Below are positions 7,819 through 15,480 of a DNA stretch of 64,000 nucleotides, piece after piece. The position numbers and the translations under genes are program-made. Numbering within the stretch: position 1 is the stretch's first letter; every line of letters begins with the position of its first letter. This DNA comes from Rouxiella chamberiensis (GTDB lineage: Bacteria > Pseudomonadota > Gammaproteobacteria > Enterobacterales > Enterobacteriaceae), in the NCBI RefSeq assembly GCF_026967475.1, contig NZ_CP114058.1, forward strand, positions 310,001 through 374,000. Direction: 5' to 3'. The notes under the pieces are model-generated. The model searched no databases and was not told the DNA's origin. It was given only the letters and a program-made list of their open reading frames with translations.

Positions 7819-8988
7819 GTGGCATTAAGCGATACCAAACTTAGAAGTATAAACGGGAAACCCTACAGTGGACCTGCAGAGGTAACCGACGCCGATGGTC
7901 TGGGGGCCAGGATATCCCCTACTGGGACGATAGCATTCCAGTATCGTTTCAGGTGGCAGGGAAAGCCAGCTCGCGTAACTATTGGTCGCTATCCCTCTAC
8001 TACACTCAAAGACGCCCGGATAACTGTCGGTGAGTTGCGCGCATTGTACATGAAGGGGGTTCACCCAAAAACCTATTTCTCTGGATCCACTGGAGAACTA
8101 ACACTGAAAGATTGCTTGGACTATTGGTGGGAAAAATACGTTAGTGGACTCAAAGAAAATACTCGGATTTTGTACAAATCAGTTGTCTACAACACGATGT
8201 ACTCTGAATTTCCAGACACACCTGTTGCAAATATTCCTATCTCAATGTGGGTGAAGTTTTTTGACAAGCAAGAATCTTTGAACAAAAAGAAGGCGCGGGT
8301 TTTACTCACTCAGTTACGTTCAGTCATTAATTGGTGTATTAGTAGGCAAATAATACCGTCATGTGAGCTAACCAAGCTTAGTGTAAAAAATATCGGCAAA
8401 AAGGCGGATGTCGGCGATCGCGTACTCACGTACTCGGAACTGGCTAAGATATGGTTGGGACTTGAGAACAGCAAAATTGCTTCATCTAACAAAATGTTAC
8501 ATCAGTTACTTCTTTTATGGGGCGCTAGGCTTTCCGAATTGCGACTTTCCACCATTGGAGAATTCAATATGGAAGACCTTATATGGACCACTCCATCGAT
8601 ACACTCAAAAATGGGAAATGTCATTCGTAGACCAATCTTCGAGCAAATCCAACCGTCTATCGAAAGGCTACTTAATTCCGGTAATAAAATTCTTTTCCCA
8701 GGCCAAGAGTTAGACAAAGCGATAGACAGATCATCCTCAAACACTTACATGAAGAAGTTTAGGGCAACACTTGATATTCCTGAATGGAGGACTCACGACT
8801 TTCGCCGCTCGCTGGTAACGAATCTGTCCAGTGAAGGTGTAATGCCCCATGTTACTGAAAAGATGCTTGGACATGAGTTAGGTGGTGTCATGGCTGTATA
8901 TAATAAACATGACTGGATGGAAGAACAGCGCAAAGCCTATGAACTCTACGCTGATAAAATTTTCTGGCACGTTAAGAAACTCGGTTGA
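7819..8988 (+). CDS. Tyrosine integrase of the prophage
   Basis: This enzyme catalyses insertion and excision at the tRNA-Arg core. It has the N-terminal DUF4102-type domain (IGRYPSTTLKDAR) and a tyrosine recombinase catalytic domain. The visible active-site residues are Arg of GARLSELR, His and Arg of HDFRRS, His of LGHELGG and Tyr of AVYNKHD. I chose GTG 7819 as the start because AGGAAA (7807-7812) lies seven bases upstream and the protein then begins with the family's usual ALSDTK. An in-frame GTG at 7801 exists but has no ribosome binding site. It resembles the integrases of argW phages such as KplE1, HK620 and Sf6. Confidence 0.93.
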   Translation: MALSDTKLRSINGKPYSGPAEVTDADGLGARISPTGTIAFQYRFRWQGKPARVTIGRYPSTTLKDARITVGELRALYMKGVHPKTYFSGSTGELTLKDCLDYWWEKYVSGLKENTRILYKSVVYNTMYSEFPDTPVANIPISMWVKFFDKQESLNKKKARVLLTQLRSVINWCISRQIIPSCELTKLSVKNIGKKADVGDRVLTYSELAKIWLGLENSKIASSNKMLHQLLLLWGARLSELRLSTIGEFNMEDLIWTTPSIHSKMGNVIRRPIFEQIQPSIERLLNSGNKILFPGQELDKAIDRSSSNTYMKKFRATLDIPEWRTHDFRRSLVTNLSSEGVMPHVTEKMLGHELGGVMAVYNKHDWMEEQRKAYELYADKIFWHVKKLG

Positions 8989-9151
8989 CGCCACCATCCG
9001 CGATCCATTTTTCGACGGCAGCCCTGCTATATTTGGCAGGGTGAGTAAGCACTGGGGCTGGGAAACCATTGAATTTTCTTAGCCTCCACAGGGCAGTCCT
9101 CGCCTTACCAATTTTGAGCATTACCTCTTCTTCAGTCATAAAGTCACTCAT
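8972..9151 (-). CDS. AlpA/excisionase-like small DNA-binding protein
   Basis: A 59-residue frame begins MSDFMTEEEVMLKIG and contains the AlpA/Xis-type pattern: a winged-helix with KARTALWRLRKFNGFPAPV followed by YSRAAVEKWI. Such proteins bend DNA for excision or control the integrase. The ribosome binding site AGGGAA lies seven bases ahead of the ATG, and the start overlaps the stop of the upstream gene (ATGA). Its 3' end overlaps the convergent integrase gene by 17 bp, the usual int-xis geometry. It is shorter than 60 residues and easily missed. Confidence 0.8.
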   Translation of the reverse strand: MSDFMTEEEVMLKIGKARTALWRLRKFNGFPAPVLTHPAKYSRAAVEKWIADGGVNRVS

Positions 9152-9504
9152 AGCGTTTTCCCTTCCTTCCCCGCATAAGTAGAACCCATGTCATTCCCCA
9201 TACTTTCCCATATTTCAATCCCATACGAAGTAAGGCCACTTTTATTTTTCAAACACTTTTTCAGTATGGCGATACCAAATCTTTCCCACTTATCAAGATT
9301 TTGTTCCAATGCTTCTAGAAGGTATCCATCAATTAGCTGACGCACACCTTTTACTCCGCCGATAATCTCGATACGCAAAGACGAATGCCCAGCAGGGACC
9401 TCAAACCAATCGCCTTTATTTTTCGAGCGTACATGATCCAGCACAGAGGCTGCATATTGATTTGCCAGAGAATTCAACTGGAAGTTCTTGGTTGCAATTT
9501 TCAT
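9148..9504 (-). CDS. Phage protein of unknown function, early left operon
   Basis: This is a 118-residue soluble protein with no recognised motif. GGAGG precedes the ATG by seven bases. It overlaps the excisionase start and abuts the antirepressor-like gene, so it is part of the leftward PL operon. It may act in recombination or regulation, but nothing in the sequence shows this. Confidence 0.7.
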   Translation of the reverse strand: MKIATKNFQLNSLANQYAASVLDHVRSKNKGDWFEVPAGHSSLRIEIIGGVKGVRQLIDGYLLEALEQNLDKWERFGIAILKKCLKNKSGLTSYGIEIWESMGNDMGSTYAGKEGKTL

Positions 9505-10367
9505 TATTTTACCTCCGACATATAGAGAGCTTTGTCATGGCTGAATTCACCGTTCCATGACACCTTCATCGGCAATTCACCTTTCAGATACAGGGCATAC
9601 AGCCGGTGACACCCCTTTTCCAAAAGAACAGGGGTTTTCTTTCGAAAAGCCTCCATGCCATGCGGCTTAATCTCCGTTTCCTCCTCGGTGAGGTATTTAT
9701 CCCGCGCATAAGAGGCAACACGCCAGCGTGGGTCTTTCTCGGGATCACGTTGCTCATTGAAAATCCAGTCGCGTCCAAACGCCCACCACATAACTTTGCT
9801 GGTGTTTACCCCATTAAGACACTTGCAGAAGGCCGGTATAGTCATCCCTTTGGCAAAATGCTTTTCCAGGCTCTCTACCGTTACTGACAACTCTTTGTTT
9901 TGGTTTTTAAGCCTTTCATTATCGCCTGAGTAATTCATCAATAAATTACGCAGTGTTGCAGGGTCATTGAGCAACTGCATAGCATCGATAGGTGCTGCAA
10001 TAGTTCCACGGTGCGTGAAATAAAATTCACTCAAATCGTTGAAGTAATCCCACGCTCGATCTGTTTCCAGCATCTTCGAATGGTAGGCCGCGCCGCGTTC
10101 CGTCCAAAGAATCAGGCTTCGTGCATTTTTACCTACAGCCCCGATTATTTCGGGTCTGTTCTTGAATTCACGTAGCTCCTCACCCTCAACACGAAAGAAG
10201 TGCTTTTCTACTACAAAACGCAGCCGGTTATTCTGAAAGTTGTCTTGAATGTTTTTGACGCTGGCACCATAGCCAGCTGCCATTTGCTCGGTCGTTACCA
10301 CGCGCTGGCCGCGATATTCGATAACCTGCAGGTTTTTGGCCTCTAAAGGCTTCAATTGAGTTTTCAC
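9504..10367 (-). CDS. ORF6N-domain antirepressor-like protein
   Basis: This is a 287-residue protein. Its N-terminal 110 residues (QVIEYRGQRVVTTEQMAAGY, then NRLRFVVEKHFFRVEGEELREF) match the ORF6N domain of phage antirepressors. A coiled-coil stretch follows (about 150-175) and then a C-terminal domain with CKCLNGVNTSKVMWW and a basic end. Antirepressors of this type bind DNA or the repressor to promote induction. The start is GTG with AAGGAT ahead. It overlaps the neighbouring gene by four bases. Confidence 0.75.
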   Translation of the reverse strand: MKTQLKPLEAKNLQVIEYRGQRVVTTEQMAAGYGASVKNIQDNFQNNRLRFVVEKHFFRVEGEELREFKNRPEIIGAVGKNARSLILWTERGAAYHSKMLETDRAWDYFNDLSEFYFTHRGTIAAPIDAMQLLNDPATLRNLLMNYSGDNERLKNQNKELSVTVESLEKHFAKGMTIPAFCKCLNGVNTSKVMWWAFGRDWIFNEQRDPEKDPRWRVASYARDKYLTEEETEIKPHGMEAFRKKTPVLLEKGCHRLYALYLKGELPMKVSWNGEFSHDKALYMSEVK

Positions 10368-10585
10368 TTGATATCCTTCTGAGTGTTGTAGCGCTCGTGG
10401 CTCATTAACTGCCAGCTTTTACCCTGGTTTTTTGAAAGTAGGCGCCAGCGTCGATTCACTTTTAGCGATAGATTCCCGGTCGAAAGAATTCGTGTGGGCA
10501 GCTGTCGCTGGTGGCGATACTTTTTGAGCACGCTCACTGCCTTATCCACGACCCACGCAGGTGCCTTGATTACTGTTATGTTCAT
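10364..10585 (-). CDS. Small basic phage protein, possibly ParE-like toxin fold
   Basis: It has 73 residues and is strongly basic. The pattern VNRRWRLLSKNQGKSWQLMSHERYN resembles small phage proteins that have been described as ParE-like; I am not sure of this. No separate antitoxin gene is recognisable next to it, which argues against a stand-alone toxin pair. It overlaps both neighbours by four bases within the PL operon. Confidence 0.6.
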   Translation of the reverse strand: MNITVIKAPAWVVDKAVSVLKKYRHQRQLPTRILSTGNLSLKVNRRWRLLSKNQGKSWQLMSHERYNTQKDIK

Positions 10586-10968
10586 TCAGCCACCACTTTC
10601 AAATCTGAACCCTTGGGCTGCTTGAGCGCCTCAGATACCATTTCGACCATCAATGCCTCCATAAAGCCAAAGCCTTGCTGAGTCAGTTTTCCATTATTGG
10701 GATCGAAAAATTCAGCGTATGTATCGGCTACGCAGCGCATTTCATCAGTGGTAACGAACGGAGTTATTCCAGACTTCATCACCAAGTTCTCAAAGCGCTC
10801 AATCATGCCTTTTTTGATGCCAGCTTCGGACAGTTCAACGACAACCGGCATTTTCTTTCTTGGCACCTTAATGTGGGCAACCTTTACTCCGTGCTGACTT
10901 TTGCAATAGTCGATATATGAAAGTGCAATACGCTTTCTGTCCCTTTCAATTCTTTGCTCTACATTCAT
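10582..10968 (-). CDS. Phage protein of unknown function, early left operon
   Basis: This 128-residue protein is helical and charged, with a basic N-terminus (MNVEQRIERDRKRIALSYIDY) and no catalytic motif that I recognise. Its stop overlaps the next gene by four bases. There are 79 bp of non-coding DNA upstream before the following gene. Confidence 0.7.
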   Translation of the reverse strand: MNVEQRIERDRKRIALSYIDYCKSQHGVKVAHIKVPRKKMPVVVELSEAGIKKGMIERFENLVMKSGITPFVTTDEMRCVADTYAEFFDPNNGKLTQQGFGFMEALMVEMVSEALKQPKGSDLKVVAE

Positions 10969-11047
10969 GCTATAAACTCCAGGCGGCGATTTGGGCGCAG
11001 TTATCCCCGACCAAATGGCCGCTATTATTTTTTGAGTTAATTAATAT

Positions 11048-11467
11048 TTAAAATGGCTTGGCTTTATTCAACGCCTGATAATCAGCAACCAATTTATCGT
11101 GCTTTATTTTCCATTTTTGAATATCACGTTTTTTAGCAAGTATCCTACGGATACGACGAATGCAGCGTAATTGCATTTGCCAATATTCTTCGCGGATTTC
11201 ACCGCGTCGCCAAAGCACTTTGTCATCACGGTCTATCTTTACATCGGGATGGCGTGAAGGGCGGTTGGCTCGCGTAAATACTTTTTGCGTCATAAAGTGC
11301 GCAAGGGTGTTTATTGCCGCCGAGCGGCTGAGGCATTTTTTAAAACGGCCATGACGAGAGATATAAAAAACAGGCGTAGGGCGAATGCGAAAAGCTACGT
11401 CAATACCACCGTCGTCAATTAATTCATCTTCTTCAAATCTTGAGTAGTCAATTTTTGCTGATTTCAT
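11048..11467 (-). CDS. Basic phage protein of unknown function
   Basis: This is a 139-residue protein with a very basic C-terminal half rich in Arg and Lys (QMQLRCIRRIRRILAKKRD), so nucleic-acid binding is plausible. No known domain was recognised. It overlaps the next upstream gene by four bases, so both are translated together from the PL transcript. Confidence 0.65.
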   Translation of the reverse strand: MKSAKIDYSRFEEDELIDDGGIDVAFRIRPTPVFYISRHGRFKKCLSRSAAINTLAHFMTQKVFTRANRPSRHPDVKIDRDDKVLWRRGEIREEYWQMQLRCIRRIRRILAKKRDIQKWKIKHDKLVADYQALNKAKPF

Positions 11468-11670
11468 TTAAGTAGCTCTCTATCGATTGTTGATAATTCA
11501 TTCCTGATTGAACTTAAGTGCTCTACTGCTAATTGTAATGCGGACCACTCTTTGAATGAGGTTTCATATAAAGATTCCATTGCCAATTTAATAGTGGCTT
11601 CGGCAACTTCAATCCCAGCTACGCTATCAATGATTTGATCGGAAATTTCAATTTTCAAATCTTCTTTCAT
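11464..11670 (-). CDS. Small acidic phage protein, function unknown
   Basis: This is a 68-residue acidic, helical protein overlapping both neighbouring genes in the leftward operon. No motif was recognised. Its negative charge contrasts with the basic protein encoded immediately downstream, so the two might interact; this is a guess from charge only. Confidence 0.6.
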   Translation of the reverse strand: MKEDLKIEISDQIIDSVAGIEVAEATIKLAMESLYETSFKEWSALQLAVEHLSSIRNELSTIDRELLK

Positions 11671-11863
11671 GTTTAATTCCCAAATAAGTGGGCATTCGGC
11701 AACTTAATGATAAAACATATTTGGATGACAGCTGGCGGCGAGCTTCGATTTCACTTGTAGCCACCACACGCTTCATCATAGGCTTGGCGAAGCAGTCAGA
11801 GCGAAGTACGGAAGCAAAAACATATATGTGTAAAACGTCAGTTGAATTTTTTAACATAGTCAT
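11648..11863 (-). CDS. Icd-like host cell division inhibitor homologue
   Basis: It has 71 residues. The central pattern VLRSDCFAKPMMKRVVATSEIEARRQLSSKY followed by a final Arg-Met-Pro-Thr resembles small phage proteins annotated as Icd-like, after the P1 cell-division inhibitor Icd. In this family the block before it normally forms a beta strand. The assignment is by recollection of the pattern. It is in the PL operon, so it would be made early after induction. Confidence 0.55.
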   Translation of the reverse strand: MTMLKNSTDVLHIYVFASVLRSDCFAKPMMKRVVATSEIEARRQLSSKYVLSLSCRMPTYLGIKHERRFEN

Positions 11864-12015
11864 GAGGGTTCTTCTATGGTGATCTCAATCTATCTACAAA
11901 GTTAAGAGTTTTCACTACTGTTTTAATGTGAATTTTCTTGAGATAAAACCAACCTTAAAAAGCTATCACGCAATGAAATTCACAAAGGAAATTATTTGTT
12001 TTTGTTAAAGACGAA

Positions 12016-12360
12016 TTACTTATTATTTACCCAGTAGTCACCTCCTTTAAGACAGTTTTGCAAAGAAGTTTTAAGCTCTTCTGAGCTATTGATGATTTGC
12101 ATTGCTTCATGGCAAATTTCATCCTTATTTTCAAAAGCACAAATCAAAACAAAAAAAGATCCAAACCTTTTATATAAGGCATAAATAGGACGGTTTACAT
12201 CAGGTTTAAGGTGAAGGCATAAACTATCAGTTGATACTGTCTTATAAAAATCATAGAACTCACCTTTATTGTCCACTTTAGAAAAAGACTGATATTGACC
12301 GTGAGCTATGCAAAGGGTGAATGAATCAACTTCATATATTTTATTTTCCAGATTGAACAT
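12016..12360 (-). CDS. First gene of the leftward operon, function unknown
   Basis: This 114-residue protein has no recognised domain. I place the start at the ATG of MFNLENKIY because GGGAGG lies six bases upstream; an ATG four codons earlier has that ribosome binding site behind it. It is the first gene after PL and is AT-rich compared with its neighbours. In lambdoid phages this position often holds exclusion, antitermination or repressor-control genes, but the sequence gives no direct support for any of these. A gap of 152 bp separates it from the Icd-like gene. Confidence 0.6.
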   Translation of the reverse strand: MFNLENKIYEVDSFTLCIAHGQYQSFSKVDNKGEFYDFYKTVSTDSLCLHLKPDVNRPIYALYKRFGSFFVLICAFENKDEICHEAMQIINSSEELKTSLQNCLKGGDYWVNNK

Positions 12361-12389
12361 TATGCCTCCCATTAGTATTCGATGGGGTA

Positions 12390-12456
12390 AGTATCACCGC
12401 TGGAGATTTATATGTCAACTCCGCTGGTGATTTTTATATAACACTTGCGGTGGATT
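12390..12456 (-). promoter_or_regulatory. PL promoter with repressor operators
   Basis: On the minus strand a consensus TTGACA (12418-12413) and GATACT (12395-12390) are 17 bp apart. Operator half-sites lie at 12392-12400 (TATCACCGC), 12423-12432 (GCTGGTGATT, complement) and 12447-12453 (GCGGTGG, complement), overlapping the -10 region and spacer and lying upstream of the -35 box. The same half-site recurs at PR and PRM, so one repressor should control both regions. Confidence 0.7.
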
Positions 12457-12520
12457 TAAGTAGAAGTTACTGATTTGAGGGAAAAAATGAAAAGATGTTT
12501 ATTTTATCGGAGACATAAAA

Positions 12521-12541
12521 AAACCGGCTTAACGCCGGTTT
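12521..12541 (-). terminator. Rho-independent terminator of the repressor gene
   Basis: AAACCGGC and GCCGGTTT enclose a five-base loop, and a run of seven A before it on the plus strand gives the U tract for the leftward repressor transcript. Confidence 0.8.
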
Positions 12542-12558
12542 AATTTTGAAACTTGTAG

Positions 12559-13287
12559 TTAGTTAGGACTGTGCTTTGGCGGGATTTCGTCGTGATCCAT
12601 ATAGCGAGTTGCTTTTACTATTGCGGACACAAAGTGCATTTTTTGTACTTCATTTGCATCTAAAGTAATAGGCTTATGTTCATTATTTATGCTAGAGAAC
12701 TGGTAGCTTCCGTCCCTAGTTTTAGTCATTATTTTTATCATGTTGTGGCCGTCCAAAGTACGAACAAACACCTCATCCCCTGAGTGAACATGAGTGTTTG
12801 GTTCGATAACCACAAACTCACCCGATTGAATCCGAGGGTGCATGCTGTCACCTTTGACTTTAAGCCCATAAGCGTCTTTATCGGTACTATAAATTTGTAA
12901 CCATCCAGCCGGTATCTCCACCATGTCGATCATGCCATCAACTCCCAAGATAGCCTCTCCAACGACCGGTATTAAACCCAGGCGCGGCTTACCTGCATAC
13001 TCAAACTCATCCGCACTCAACGACTTAGCCATAATCGCAATTTCTTCTGCTAATGAAGGACTGAAATCACCAACTGAAACCTGAAGGATTTTTGCAAATG
13101 TCGCAGCATTACTAGTGTTTAATGCGTTGACGCCATTTAAAAGTGCATTTACTGCGCTTTGCCCCATGTTCAATTCGTCAGCAATAAAACCTTGAGATAA
13201 ACCCAAAGATTTCTTTTTCGCTTCATATAGCGACTTAAGGCGCTGAGCATCAGCGATTTGCTCTGAGGATAAGGGTTTCTTTTTCAT
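12559..13287 (-). CDS. CI-like repressor with S24 autoprotease domain
   Basis: This 242-residue protein maintains lysogeny. The N-terminal helix-turn-helix is at about residues 28-60 (LGLSQGFIADELNMGQSAVNALLNG). The C-terminal S24 domain has nucleophile Ser148 in GDSMHP and the general base Lys185 in NMIKIM. Ala98-Gly99 (EYAGKP) is a likely self-cleavage site, so the repressor should be inactivated by RecA during the SOS response. It is transcribed leftward from PRM and ends at the hairpin 12521-12541. Its operators lie at 12392-12456 and 13298-13374. Confidence 0.92.
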   Translation of the reverse strand: MKKKPLSSEQIADAQRLKSLYEAKKKSLGLSQGFIADELNMGQSAVNALLNGVNALNTSNAATFAKILQVSVGDFSPSLAEEIAIMAKSLSADEFEYAGKPRLGLIPVVGEAILGVDGMIDMVEIPAGWLQIYSTDKDAYGLKVKGDSMHPRIQSGEFVVIEPNTHVHSGDEVFVRTLDGHNMIKIMTKTRDGSYQFSSINNEHKPITLDANEVQKMHFVSAIVKATRYMDHDEIPPKHSPN

Positions 13288-13293
13288 TCTCGC

Positions 13294-13374
13294 AATTTAT
13301 CACCGCAGGGAATAACAGTCAACCACCGCAGGTGTTGACTAAAAATCTCTAGCGGTGATACTTATCGCAGTGAA
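13294..13374. promoter_or_regulatory. PR and PRM promoters with operator half-sites
   Basis: PRM (minus) has TTGACT (13322-13317) and TAAATT (13299-13294) with 17 bp spacing. PR (plus) has TTGACT (13335-13340) and GATACT (13357-13362) with 16 bp spacing. Half-sites TATCACCGC (13298-13306), CCACCGCAGG (13323-13332), GCGGTGATA (13352-13360) and TATCGCAGTGAA (13363-13374) cover both promoters, as expected for a CI/Cro switch. Confidence 0.75.
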
Positions 13375-13390
13375 TTTCTTAGGAGCCAGG

Positions 13391-13600
13391 ATGAAAAGAA
13401 TACCTCTTTCAGTTTTTGTCAAAGAGCATGGGCAAGTTAACACTGCAAATATGCTTGGTGTAAGACAAAGTGCGATAAACAAGGCATTGAAATACAAGAG
13501 AAATATATTAATCACTCAACATGAAAATGGTGAGATCGACGCAGAAGAATGGAGGAAGTTTCCAAGTCAATTACCTAGAGGCAAAATTCCTAATGCCTAA
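13391..13600 (+). CDS. Cro-like repressor
   Basis: This is a 69-residue protein directly downstream of PR and divergent from the repressor. The stretch VKEHGQVNTANMLGVRQSAINKALKY is a helix-turn-helix typical of Cro proteins of the lambda/P22 group. I use ATG 13391, with AGGAG at 13381-13385, and not the upstream in-frame start at 13355, which would lie inside the promoter. Cro should bind the same operators and shut off repressor synthesis during lytic growth. Confidence 0.8.
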   Translation: MKRIPLSVFVKEHGQVNTANMLGVRQSAINKALKYKRNILITQHENGEIDAEEWRKFPSQLPRGKIPNA

Positions 13601-13772
13601 TTTAATACAAACTCTTGACCGTAGGTATCGTGACCCACGAGGAGTGATTGTGCGGGTGATTGCGTTCGATCGTATCAACCAAAGAGTGATTTTTATGCGT
13701 GAAGGTTGGCCCGATGAATGTTTTCGACCACTTAAAGATTTTCAAGATAACTTCGTGAGGGTTGATCAATGA
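13593..13772 (+). CDS. DUF4222 protein
   Basis: A 59-residue protein beginning MPNLIQTLDRRYRDPRG, which matches DUF4222 proteins found between cro/cII and replication genes in enterobacterial prophages. Start ATG 13593 overlaps the last codons of cro, and its stop overlaps the start of the replication gene. Function unknown. Confidence 0.7.
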   Translation: MPNLIQTLDRRYRDPRGVIVRVIAFDRINQRVIFMREGWPDECFRPLKDFQDNFVRVDQ

Positions 13773-14611
13773 GCATGGAGTTAATGACTAAGGCTTTCAA
13801 AATTAAAGTGGGCAATCCATTGAGAAAGCTGATCCTCATCAAGCTGGCTGATAATGCGAGTGATCAGGGCGAGTGCTGGCCGAGCTATCAACATATAGCC
13901 GAACAGTGTGAAACGACAAGACGTTCCGTTATCACCCATATCGATGCGCTATGCGAGTCGGGATTGCTCAGGAAAGAGCTTCGTCCAGGTCAAAAAGGGA
14001 ATTCAAGCAACCTATATCGCCTTAATTTAGGTGGTGCAGGAATTTCACTAGGGGGTGGTGCAGGAAATTCACCCCCCTAGTGCAGGAGATTCACCCCCTA
14101 GTGAAGGAGATTTACCAGGTGGTGAAGGAGATTCACTAGGGGTGGTGAAGGAGTTTCACCCAGAATCAGTCACTCTTTTGAATCAGTCAGTGAATCAGTC
14201 ATTGAACCTAAATCTATTGGTGCACAGGCAGCTGCCAGTACACCGACCAAAAGTGGATCTGCAGATTATTCTCCCGAATTTGAACAGGCTTGGCAGGCAT
14301 ACCCTAAACGAGCTGGTGGCAACTCAAAGATTAATGCCTTCAAAGCTTGGAACGCGAGACTGCATGAAGGGGTTACCCCGGCCTCAATGGTGGCAGGTAT
14401 GCAGCGTTACACCGCTTTCCTCGAAAGCACAGGCAAGCTTGGGACCGAATTTGTCAAGCAGGCAGCAACGTTTTTTGGCCCAAGTCGCTCGTTCGATGAA
14501 GCATGGAGTGCGCCTGCAAAGCGGGTAGCAACCCAGCGCCATAGCGGATTCGTAACAGCCGACTACGGCGTATCACAAACACCATCTTGGGCGAGGGAAA
14601 ACGATGAATAA
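13769..14611 (+). CDS. Phage replication initiator (O-type, helix-turn-helix), two compensating apparent frameshifts
   Basis: The N-terminal 90 residues form a winged helix-turn-helix (HIAEQCETTRRSVITHIDALCESG) as in phage replication proteins. The C-terminal part (FEQAWQAYPKRAGGNSKINAFKAWNARL) is the usual tail of such proteins. In the middle are six iterons. Read literally the frame stops at 14078. Removing one C from the six-C run 14072-14077 and adding one G at the GGGG run 14139-14142 restores a single frame of about 280 residues. Its end overlaps the helicase loader start. It probably binds its own iterons to open the origin and recruits the DnaC/DnaB-like proteins encoded next. Confidence 0.75.
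14035..14161. repeat. Six iterons inside the replication gene, candidate phage origin
   Basis: Six copies of TG(C/A)AGGANNTT(C/T)AC start at 14035, 14059, 14081, 14102, 14123 and 14146, i.e. 21-24 bp apart, each encoding a G-A/E-G-D/N-S-type unit. Iterons within the initiator gene are the layout of the lambda origin. Confidence 0.65.
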
Positions 14612-15476
14612 TCAGCTTTCAGAAAGACGTCAGGAGCTGGCCGAGATCGCAACCAAGCAGGCAGACCTGCGTGAAGAACGTAGTTTTGCCCAAGGGAAAA
14701 TTGGGTCGCTTTACAGCGCCTACCGGAACAGTGAGACGCTGCAAGTTACTTGCCCTCAACACGGTGAGTTTGAACAGCAGCATATCTGGATGTTCTTCTC
14801 CGGCCGAGAGTCGCACAAGCATTCCCGTTGCCCACACTGTCTGGATCAGGAAGCCAAAGACTTAAAAACCCGCAAACAGGAAATCCGGATCGGGGAGTTA
14901 ACCGAGAATGCCAATATCCCGCCGCGCTTTACCGGCTGCGATTTTGACAATTTCAAAGTGGTTAATCCAAATGCCGGAAAAAACCTCGGTGTAATGCGTG
15001 CGTATGCAAAGGCGTGGCCGCAAATGCAAAGTGCAGGCACAAGCCTGATCCTTTGCGGCGCACCTGGCACCGGCAAGAATCACCTGGCCGTCTCGTTGGC
15101 CAAGGAGATAATCCGAAGCTATCAGGGCGACGTTCTTCTGACGTCGGTCATGCGGATAATTCGGGCAGTCAGGCGCAGTTGGGACAAGGCATCAGACCAG
15201 CGTGAAGAAGACGTGATTGATTTTTACACCAGCCGCGATTTGCTGATTATTGACGAGGTGGGCATCCAGTACGGCAGCGATTCCGAGAAGATTATTCTTT
15301 TCGACATCCTGAACACTCGCTACGAGGAGATGCTGCCCACAGTGCTGATTAGCAACCTCCCACCAGCAGATATTGCCGAGGTGATTGGCGAACGCCTGAT
15401 GGATCGTATGGTTGAAGGCGAAGGCGCAACGCTGGTTTTTGATTGGGAAAGTTATCGTGGAAAAAAGGGGCAGTGA
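14604..15476 (+). CDS. DnaC-like helicase loader
   Basis: This 290-residue AAA+ ATPase should load the phage helicase at the origin. It has Walker A GAPGTGKN (about residues 154-161; Asn replaces the usual Thr or Ser, as in other phage DnaC proteins) and Walker B LLIIDEVG. An N-terminal Cys pattern (CPQHGEF and later CPHC) may bind zinc. It overlaps the initiator gene by eight bases and is followed within a few bases by the helicase gene, giving an initiator-loader-helicase operon. Confidence 0.88.
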   Translation: MNNQLSERRQELAEIATKQADLREERSFAQGKIGSLYSAYRNSETLQVTCPQHGEFEQQHIWMFFSGRESHKHSRCPHCLDQEAKDLKTRKQEIRIGELTENANIPPRFTGCDFDNFKVVNPNAGKNLGVMRAYAKAWPQMQSAGTSLILCGAPGTGKNHLAVSLAKEIIRSYQGDVLLTSVMRIIRAVRRSWDKASDQREEDVIDFYTSRDLLIIDEVGIQYGSDSEKIILFDILNTRYEEMLPTVLISNLPPADIAEVIGERLMDRMVEGEGATLVFDWESYRGKKGQ

Positions 15477-15480
15477 CCGC

